Origin: Methanoregula sp.
GTDB lineage: Archaea > Halobacteriota > Methanomicrobia > Methanomicrobiales > Methanospirillaceae
Assembly: GCF_002835825.1 (NCBI RefSeq)
Contig: NZ_PIZH01000065.1
Location: 1 to 8,045 of the forward strand
Direction of reading: 5' to 3'
DNA: 8,045 bases
Shown: positions 1 to 5,739 of the stretch, piece after piece
Position numbering within the stretch: the stretch's first letter is position 1
Layout: every line of letters begins with the position of its first letter
Position numbers and translations under genes: made by a program
The notes under the pieces: generated by a model
The model's database searches: none
The model's input: only the letters and a program-made list of their open reading frames with translations
Told to the model about the DNA's origin: nothing

Positions 1-35
1 ATTCCCACCTGCGGGCGCATCCCCCCATCCAGAAA

Positions 36-368
36 GTGAGGGAGATGTACACGGCAAAGTTCGAGTACCGGAACGAAAAGGGGAAGCGGGTCGGGACAAC
101 CATCGAGATGTACGATTCCGTGGAAGGCTACGAGACGGGGATCGCTTCTGTCATTGCAAACATGGCGAACCGGGAGGCGCACCGGGGAAAGGTAAAACAC
201 CTCCCGGCCGCTGACCTCTTTTCTGTCATGATGAAATGCCATGACCCGGGCAACGAACTCTATTACCTTAATATCGCCCGGGACCGGATGACACTGACAT
301 CCTATACCGATGATGCGATCCGGAAGAAGGTTGAGAATTGGGTGGAGAGCGTGCCGGAACTGGGGTGA
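36..368 (+). CDS. Small protein of unknown function (about 107-110 residues)
   Basis: I do not recognise this protein. The frame opens with GTG at 36, but ATG at 45 (giving 107 residues) is at least as likely: the GTGAGGGAG just before it resembles an archaeal ribosome binding site, and would then lie in the leader rather than in the gene. It ends at TGA 366-368. The product is soluble-looking, with no signal peptide, membrane segment or cysteine cluster; there is a single Cys in the segment MMKCHDPGNELYY. It opens with alternating charged and hydrophobic residues (KFEYRNEKGKRVGTTIEMY) that could form a beta hairpin, followed by a helix-like stretch and a charged C-terminal helix (DDAIRKKVENWVESV). 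Codon use is GC-rich at third positions like the neighbouring genes, which supports real coding. It is separated from the downstream kinase gene by 200 bases and is probably transcribed separately. No function is proposed. Confidence 0.7.
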   Translation: MREMYTAKFEYRNEKGKRVGTTIEMYDSVEGYETGIASVIANMANREAHRGKVKHLPAADLFSVMMKCHDPGNELYYLNIARDRMTLTSYTDDAIRKKVENWVESVPELG

Positions 369-451
369 GGTGGCAGACCTCCATCAGGTTCCGGAGCAAA
401 CCCCGCACCTGTGAAGCCGGGATGGAGATGAGACCAGAAAATCCTAAAATA

Positions 452-466
452 CCCCCTTTTTCCGTT
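452..466 (+). terminator. Possible T-rich transcription terminator after the small gene
   Basis: A run of five C followed by five T, then CCGTTTC, lies about 85 bases beyond the stop codon of the small gene. Archaeal RNA polymerase tends to stop at oligo-T tracts without needing a hairpin, so this is a plausible but weak candidate; I see no strong stem-loop in front of it. Confidence 0.22.
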
Positions 467-510
467 TCAAGTGCAGATAATAAGATTAAAACGTAACCGA
501 CAATAGCAAT

Positions 511-522
511 AGGTATAACTAA
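511..522 (+). promoter_or_regulatory. Candidate TATA box for the kinase gene
   Basis: The sequence AGGTATAACTAA sits in the AT-rich part of the gap, about 50 bases before the GTG start at 569. Archaeal TATA boxes lie about 25 bases before the transcription start, which would put the start near 540-545 and leave a leader of about 25 bases. The preceding bases are not a strong BRE, and a second AT-rich stretch at 476-492 (AATAAGATTAAAA) is an alternative. Confidence 0.3.
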
Positions 523-568
523 AAGCAGATGAAGATCCGTATTCCATCCACAAGACAAAGAGGGGTGT

Positions 569-3500
569 GTGTCTCTGCCCTATACTATCCTGTATGTCGA
601 TGACGATGCAGACCTCCTTGAACTCGGCAAATCATTCCTCGAAATCACGCAGGAGTTCACAGTCGGGACCTGCGATTCCGCCCGGAAAGCCCAGGCTCTG
701 CTCAGGGAACAACGCCCCGATGCGATCGTCTCCGATTACGAGATGCCGGAGATGGACGGCATCGTATTTCTCAAGCAGGTCCGTTCAGAATTCGGCGACC
801 TCCCGTTCATCATCTTCACCGGGCGGGGCAGGGAAGAGGTTGTCATCGAAGCCCTGAACAACGGGGCGGACTTCTACCTCCAGAAGGGAAGCGATGCCGA
901 GGCGGTCTATGCCGAGCTCCGCCATGTCGTAAGGAGGGCCATCGAGATGCGGCAGGCGCGACTCACCCTTGCCGAACAGGAGCAGCGTTTCCATGATCTC
1001 CAGAACGCAAGCGACATGATCCAGAGCGTAGACCCGCAGGGCCGGTTCCTCTTTACCAATAAAAAATGGCAGGACACCCTCGGCTATGGGCCGGATGACC
1101 TGCCCTCCCTCTCGCTCTTCGATATCATCCATGAGGAGAGTCGTGAACATTGCATGGCATTCTTCCCGCGGGTAATTGCCGGTGAGGATGTGGGCATTAT
1201 CGACGTCACCTTCCGGGCAAAGGACGGCAGGAAGGTCTATGCCGAGGGGTTTGCCAGCTGTAAAATCTCCGACGGAAAACCCCAGTACACCCGCGGGATC
1301 TTCAAGGACGTCACCGACCGAAGGGAGACCGAACAAGCATTAAAAGAGAGCGAGGAGAAGTTCCGGACCCTTGTTGAGCACTCGCTGGACGGGATCCTGA
1401 TCCTGGACCCGGGCGGGCTGATCCTCTTTGCCAACCAGGCAGCCGGAAAGCTCATCGAAGAAGACGATTACCCTAAGGTGATAGGCAGGCTGAATGTCAT
1501 GGCCTTCATCGCACCGGAATCCAGGCAGACGGTGATCCAGGACTTCTCGAAAGTGGCGCAGGGTATCGACGGGTTCCTTGCGCAATACAAGATCATCACC
1601 GCACTGCACCGGGTGCGATGGGTTGAGAGCATCGGGAAATCCATCACGTTTGAGGGGAAGCAGGCCATCTTAATTTCGCTCCGGGACATCACGGACCGGA
1701 TGCAATCCGAGTCCGTCATAAAGGAGAACGAGGAGAGGTTCCGGACCATCTTTGAGTCAAGCCCCTACCCGATAGCGATCAACAGCATGCCGGACCAGAA
1801 GTTCATCGCGGTCAACCCCACATTTGTGAGGGTAAGCGGGTACCAGGAAGAGGAGATCCTCGGGAAGAACCCGGTCGAACTGGGCCTTATCACGATTGCC
1901 GGGGCTGCCAAGCTGGTCTCACGTGCGGTCCTTGCAGGAAAGATCGAGAACGTTCCTCTTGCGTTATCGGTAAAGGACGGGCGGCGGGTTCATGTCCTCT
2001 TCTCCACCATTCCCATCACCATCGGGGGGAAGTCGGCTGCCCTTACGGTAACAGCCGAGGTGACGCAACTCAAACGGGTAGAAGAAGAGCTCATGAAAAA
2101 GAACGAGGACCTCCACGCGGCCTATGAAGAACTGACGGCAACCGAGGAAGAACTCCGGGCCAACTACGAAGAGCTCCACAAGCGCGAACAGGCCTTAAAA
2201 GAGAGCGAGGAGAAATACCGCCTGATGACCGAGACCACGACCGACGTGATCTACATGATGGACAGGAATGGCGTTATCACCTATGTCGGCCCGCAGATCG
2301 CCAGGTACGGGTACACCCCGGAAGAAGTCCTGTCCCATAATTTTTCTGAATTCCTGGAGAAGGATGACGTCTCCCGGGCGATGGCAGACATGGCAAAGAC
2401 ACTCGCAACCGGCCAGTCCACCGTGCTCCCGGTAAAGATGCACGACAAAGCCGGCACCATCATCTGGATGGAAGACAACGGTGCCGCGATCCGGGACGCC
2501 TCCGGTACGATAATCGGAATATCGGGGATCCTGCGCGACATCACTGCGCGAAAAGTGATCGAGGAAGCCCTTCGCGAGAGCGAGGAGAAGTTCAGGGCGC
2601 TGGTCGAGAACGCCCTGGAAGGGATCTTCATCGTCAACTTCACGGGAAAACTGCTCTTTGCAAACCCGGCGGTAGCCAGAATTGTCGATATTGACGATAT
2701 CCGGTCCGTTGTCGGATCCCTCAATGTCATGGACCTCGTTGCTCTGGAATCGAAGCCCGCAGTGATCAAAGACCTCGCACAGGTAGCGCTGGGGATCGAT
2801 GCCTACCTGGTCCATTACAAACTCATCACCATGAAAAAGAAGGAGATCTGGGTCGAATGCATAGGGAAGAAGATCTCCTTTGACGGGGGCACGGCCATGC
2901 TCGTCTCCATGCGTGACGTAACCGGGCGCCGGAAGGCAGAGGAGGTACTGCGTGAGTCCGAAAGCCGGCTGGCCACCCTTTTCCGCAGCAGCCCGGTGGC
3001 CCTGACGCTTGTCTCGGCAACGGACGGAAAATTCGTGGATGTGAACGATGCGTTTGTTGCACAAACCGGTTTTAGCCGCGAGGAGGTAATCGGGAGGACT
3101 GCATCCGGGATCCATATCTTTGCCGACAGCAGAGAGTATGAGGAATTTTCTTCGGCATTAAGGAACAAGCGCAGTGTCCAGGGTATGGAGATCAAGTGCC
3201 TGACAAAAGACGGCAAGCTCCAGAACTGCCGCTTTACTTCAACGGTCATTTTTATGAACGGTGTCCCCCACATCCTCTCCAATGTTGAGAATATCAACGA
3301 GCAGAAGGAGGCAGAAGCGGCACTCAACACGCTGGTAAAGAGCATGGTCGGCACAACCGGGGTGGATTCCCTCCAGACGATCACGGGGAACGTTGCCACC
3401 TGGCTGGGTGCCGATTGTGTGATGGTCAGCGAAGTGACACCGGACCGGAAATCGCTCGTGGCCCGCTCCATGATCCTTGACGGGAAACGTGTTGCTGCAT

Positions 3501-4816
3501 TTTCCTGCTCCCTGCCGGGAACCCCCTGTAATGCGGTGACAGAACAGGGCTTCCTGTTCTACGGGGAGAACCTTGCACAACTCTTCCCCACGACAGAGGC
3601 GGTTACAGAACACGGGTTCTCTGCATATATTGGTACACCCCTTATCGATTCCGCCGGGAATGTGGTAGGTGTCCTCAGCGCATTCTTCCGTTCCGCGCAA
3701 GAATCCCTGGCAGGGTACCGGGAGATCCTCGATATCATGGCCGTGAAAGCGGCCGCCGAGATCGAACGCAGCCGCATCGAACAGACCCTCATCGAGAGCG
3801 AGGAGAAGTTCCGGACCCTTGTCGAGAACTCGCTGGATGGGATCCTCATCATCGATATGACAGGAAGGATCCTCTTCGCCAACAAGGCAATGGCAGAAAT
3901 GGTTGCCTCTGAGCGCGAAATCGGATTTGACAGCTATGAGGGCGGAAGGAATGTGCTGGATTTCATTGCCCCGGAAGCACGGGATTCCGTTGTGCAGGAT
4001 TTCCGGAACGTAAAGGACGGGCAGGATCGGTACCCGGTACAGTACCCGGCAGTCACGACAACCGGAAAACGGACCTGGATCGAGGGCATCGGCAGGAACA
4101 TCCTGTACCGCACGGTTCCCGCAGTTCTTGTCTCCATCCGCGACATCACGGCCCGGAAACAGATGGAAGAGACGCTCCTCCGGACCAACAAGCAGCTCAG
4201 CCTCCTTTCAAGTATAACAAGGCACGATGTCCTCAACAAGATCACTATCATCCAGGGCCATATCGCACTTGCCCAGCGGCAGGGGGCTACGGCGGATTAC
4301 CCGGTGCTCATCGGGAAGATCGCGCCTCTCATCACCGTCATCCGCCAGCAGGTGGAGTTCACCCGGTTGTACCAGAACCTCGGGACAAAAGAGCCTGAAT
4401 GGCAGAGTGCCGAAAAATTCCTCGCATCGGCATCGGTCCCGAAGTCCGTGACGCTGAAAATCGAGCTGAAGGATCTGGAGATCTATTCCGACATGATGCT
4501 GGAGAAGGTATTCCATAACCTTGTCGACAACTCGCTCCGTCACGGTGAGAAAGTCACGGAGATCCGGCTGGCCGCGCACCCGGTTGACAGCGGGCTTGCG
4601 ATCACCTACGAGGACAACGGGACCGGTATTCCAACAGCCGAGAAGGAGAAGATCTTCGGGCGGGGCTACGGGAAGAATACGGGTCTTGGGCTCTTCCTTG
4701 CCCGTGAGATCCTTGCCATCACCGGCATGACAATCCGGGAAACGGGTGAAGAAGGGAAGGGCGCACGGTTCGAGATCCATGTGCCGGAGAACGCGTTCCG
4801 GAAAATCGTAAAATGA
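569..4816 (+). CDS. Multi-PAS/GAF sensor histidine kinase with N-terminal receiver domain
   Basis: A 1415-residue cytoplasmic signalling kinase; no membrane segment or signal peptide is visible. Domains in order: receiver, about 6-122, with acidic pocket D11-D13, phosphoacceptor D56 (SDYEMP), T84 and K106; PAS domains at about 138-252, 262-378 and 388-502; a Glu-rich coiled coil at 503-548; PAS at 549-665, 672-788 and 798-914; GAF at about 920-1068; a seventh PAS at 1078-1194; a phosphoacceptor helix pair with H1219 in RHDVLNK; and a HATPase domain at about 1305-1408 with N-box N1317/N1321, G1 box DNGTGIP (1349-1355), F-box KIFGRG and G2 box NTGLGL. All catalytic motifs are intact, so it should autophosphorylate. 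There is no output domain, so the phosphate must pass to a separate partner or to its own receiver. The GTG start is fixed by an in-frame stop at 530; a GGGGTG (562-567) lies unusually close to it. The ligand is unknown. The PAS domains at 262, 672 and 1078 are close duplicates. Confidence 0.95.
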   Translation: MSLPYTILYVDDDADLLELGKSFLEITQEFTVGTCDSARKAQALLREQRPDAIVSDYEMPEMDGIVFLKQVRSEFGDLPFIIFTGRGREEVVIEALNNGADFYLQKGSDAEAVYAELRHVVRRAIEMRQARLTLAEQEQRFHDLQNASDMIQSVDPQGRFLFTNKKWQDTLGYGPDDLPSLSLFDIIHEESREHCMAFFPRVIAGEDVGIIDVTFRAKDGRKVYAEGFASCKISDGKPQYTRGIFKDVTDRRETEQALKESEEKFRTLVEHSLDGILILDPGGLILFANQAAGKLIEEDDYPKVIGRLNVMAFIAPESRQTVIQDFSKVAQGIDGFLAQYKIITALHRVRWVESIGKSITFEGKQAILISLRDITDRMQSESVIKENEERFRTIFESSPYPIAINSMPDQKFIAVNPTFVRVSGYQEEEILGKNPVELGLITIAGAAKLVSRAVLAGKIENVPLALSVKDGRRVHVLFSTIPITIGGKSAALTVTAEVTQLKRVEEELMKKNEDLHAAYEELTATEEELRANYEELHKREQALKESEEKYRLMTETTTDVIYMMDRNGVITYVGPQIARYGYTPEEVLSHNFSEFLEKDDVSRAMADMAKTLATGQSTVLPVKMHDKAGTIIWMEDNGAAIRDASGTIIGISGILRDITARKVIEEALRESEEKFRALVENALEGIFIVNFTGKLLFANPAVARIVDIDDIRSVVGSLNVMDLVALESKPAVIKDLAQVALGIDAYLVHYKLITMKKKEIWVECIGKKISFDGGTAMLVSMRDVTGRRKAEEVLRESESRLATLFRSSPVALTLVSATDGKFVDVNDAFVAQTGFSREEVIGRTASGIHIFADSREYEEFSSALRNKRSVQGMEIKCLTKDGKLQNCRFTSTVIFMNGVPHILSNVENINEQKEAEAALNTLVKSMVGTTGVDSLQTITGNVATWLGADCVMVSEVTPDRKSLVARSMILDGKRVAAFSCSLPGTPCNAVTEQGFLFYGENLAQLFPTTEAVTEHGFSAYIGTPLIDSAGNVVGVLSAFFRSAQESLAGYREILDIMAVKAAAEIERSRIEQTLIESEEKFRTLVENSLDGILIIDMTGRILFANKAMAEMVASEREIGFDSYEGGRNVLDFIAPEARDSVVQDFRNVKDGQDRYPVQYPAVTTTGKRTWIEGIGRNILYRTVPAVLVSIRDITARKQMEETLLRTNKQLSLLSSITRHDVLNKITIIQGHIALAQRQGATADYPVLIGKIAPLITVIRQQVEFTRLYQNLGTKEPEWQSAEKFLASASVPKSVTLKIELKDLEIYSDMMLEKVFHNLVDNSLRHGEKVTEIRLAAHPVDSGLAITYEDNGTGIPTAEKEKIFGRGYGKNTGLGLFLAREILAITGMTIRETGEEGKGARFEIHVPENAFRKIVK
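1346..1374 (+). repeat. 29-base direct repeat, copy 1 (PAS linker)
   Basis: These 29 bases are identical to 3794-3822 and encode the residues ESEEKFRTLV at the entry to the second PAS domain of the kinase. Shorter matches recur at 2201-2214 (14 bases) and 2576-2593 (18 bases) at the entry to two other PAS domains. A longer, slightly imperfect match links 1331-1359 with 2186-2214 (27 of 29 bases). Identity at the DNA level, not only the protein level, suggests duplication or gene conversion between PAS modules. Confidence 0.85.
3794..3822 (+). repeat. 29-base direct repeat, copy 2 (PAS linker)
   Basis: Exact second copy of the sequence at 1346-1374, at the entry to the seventh PAS domain. The similarity continues past the exact match: the following codons spell ENSLDGILIID here and EHSLDGILILD in copy 1. 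Confidence 0.85.
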
Positions 4817-4827
4817 CTTTATTATTC
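4801..4827. terminator. Possible bidirectional T-rich termination zone between convergent genes
   Basis: Only 5 bases separate the kinase stop (TGA 4814-4816) from the scpA stop (TAA, complement of 4822-4824). On the plus strand the junction reads CTTTATTATTCC just past the kinase stop. On the minus strand two T4 runs (complement of 4802-4805 and 4810-4813 approximately) follow the scpA stop. Short T-tracts facing both ways would suit archaeal oligo-T termination, but they are short and there is no hairpin. Confidence 0.3.
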
Positions 4828-5739
4828 CGATGAGGATTCTGCAGGAGGGGCCGTGTCGTCAACCCGGCAGATCTGCACCCAGATGTCGCCGAAGAACTCC
4901 TCCTGCCGGAGCGAGCAGCGGCCGTCAAGGGCAAGGAAGAGGAGGGGGATGTAAACCTCGGGGACTCCCCATTCCATCCGCTCGCAGAGTTCGGCGAGTG
5001 TCATCTCTTCGTTGATCTCCAGTCCTTCAAGGTACTCGGCAAGCCGGGTCATGGACGACTCCTGGAACCCTTCCTCGTGGGCAATGCTGACCACGTCATC
5101 GGCATCGATCAGGGAATCCGTGAAGTCATCGCGTCCCCCTTCCGCCATCCTCCGGCGCCGGCGTTCTTCCTTCTCGATGTTCTTCAGCTCGGTGATGAGC
5201 TCGAAGAGGGTGGTAGGGCTCTTCCTCATGCTCTTTCTATCGAGCCGGCGCTGGATCTCGTGCTCCAGCCGCTCGATAGGGCCGAGCCGGCCGGTGTAGT
5301 CGATGTCCTCGCCATCCCCTGTGCCGAATTCACCGAACAGGTCGTCCTCTTCCCCATCACCGGAATCGTCGGGTTCATCAACGATCACGAGCTGCTCAGA
5401 CTTCATCCGGACGAGGGTTGAAGCAAAGAAGAGGGTCCGCCCGGAGATCTGGAGATTGAGCTCCCGCCGCCGTTCGAGCTCGGTCAGGAAGCGGTCCGTC
5501 ACCTCGATGATGTCGATGTTCCACGGGTCGATCTCGCCACGCTCGGCAAGACCTACGAGGATCTCGACCGGGTCTTCCATGGCGGCTGTGCCCGTGGACG
5601 GCATGGGCGGGTCCGCCACCGGCCCCACCGGTTGGTCCGGCTGTTGCGGGGCCGACTGCTGCCCGGCAAGCCCGGTCAGTTCTCCCTCCGCAGGGAGGGG
5701 GGGAGGCGCCTCGTTCATCGTGTCCTTCTCTTCAGCCAT
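4822..5739 (-). CDS. scpA: Segregation and condensation protein A (kleisin subunit of the SMC complex)
   Basis: ScpA is the kleisin that bridges the two heads of an SMC dimer and closes the ring that organises and segregates the chromosome. The family is recognised by the N-terminal segment MEDPVEILVGLAERGEIDPW followed by NIDIIEVTDRFL (residues 54-85), the helix RTLFFASTLVRMKSEQL (101-117), and a C-terminal winged-helix region (about 219-290) ending in ALDGRCSLRQEEFFGDIWV, expected to contact the SMC head. At 305 residues it is longer than typical ScpA proteins (about 250). The extra length is a Pro/Gln-rich N terminus (about 11-50) and an acidic insert at 121-148 with 14 Asp/Glu and no basic residue. 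The ATG at 5739 overlaps the end of smc by 8 bases (ATGGCTGA), implying translational coupling. A second ATG at 5718, preceded by AAGGA, is an alternative start; ATG at 5580 (residue 54) has no visible ribosome binding site. No scpB follows. Confidence 0.93.
   Translation of the reverse strand: MAEEKDTMNEAPPPLPAEGELTGLAGQQSAPQQPDQPVGPVADPPMPSTGTAAMEDPVEILVGLAERGEIDPWNIDIIEVTDRFLTELERRRELNLQISGRTLFFASTLVRMKSEQLVIVDEPDDSGDGEEDDLFGEFGTGDGEDIDYTGRLGPIERLEHEIQRRLDRKSMRKSPTTLFELITELKNIEKEERRRRRMAEGGRDDFTDSLIDADDVVSIAHEEGFQESSMTRLAEYLEGLEINEEMTLAELCERMEWGVPEVYIPLLFLALDGRCSLRQEEFFGDIWVQICRVDDTAPPAESSSE

Larger units (their letters stand above)
369..568. other. AT-rich intergenic region between the small gene and the kinase gene
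   Basis: This 200-base gap holds no convincing gene. From about 431 to 545 it is clearly richer in A and T than the coding sequence around it, as expected for an archaeal promoter region. It contains a C5T5 tract (452-461) that may help end the first transcript, and a TATA-like element near 513-521. The minus-strand frame crossing it (558 down to 268) starts with TTG, has no ribosome binding site and runs antisense into the small gene, so I do not annotate it. Confidence 0.6.

Noticed and set aside
268..558. Minus-strand frame of 96 residues with a hydrophobic segment (LLLVIPIAIVGYVLILL) like a small membrane protein
   Set aside because: It starts with TTG, has no ribosome binding site, and its second half runs antisense through the small plus-strand gene with an unstructured Ser/Pro-rich tail. 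The hydrophobic part comes from AT-rich promoter DNA. Conservation of this frame in relatives would change the verdict.
567..857. Overlapping plus-strand frame starting at GTG 567
   Set aside because: It is out of frame with the receiver domain, whose motifs (VDDD, SDYEMP, LQKG) are read only from the GTG at 569; its product is Ser/Arg-rich without a domain.
2195..3115. Minus-strand open frame of 306 residues inside the kinase gene
   Set aside because: It lies fully antisense to a well-supported coding frame with intact PAS motifs. Its translation has no recognisable domain and is rich in His, Gly, Pro and Asp, typical of GC-rich shadow frames.
1346..3822. Repeated GAGAGCGAGGAGAA motif considered as a dispersed repeat or CRISPR-like array
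   Set aside because: All copies lie in one reading frame, encode the ESEEK linker before PAS domains and have irregular spacing of several hundred bases, so they reflect repeated protein modules.
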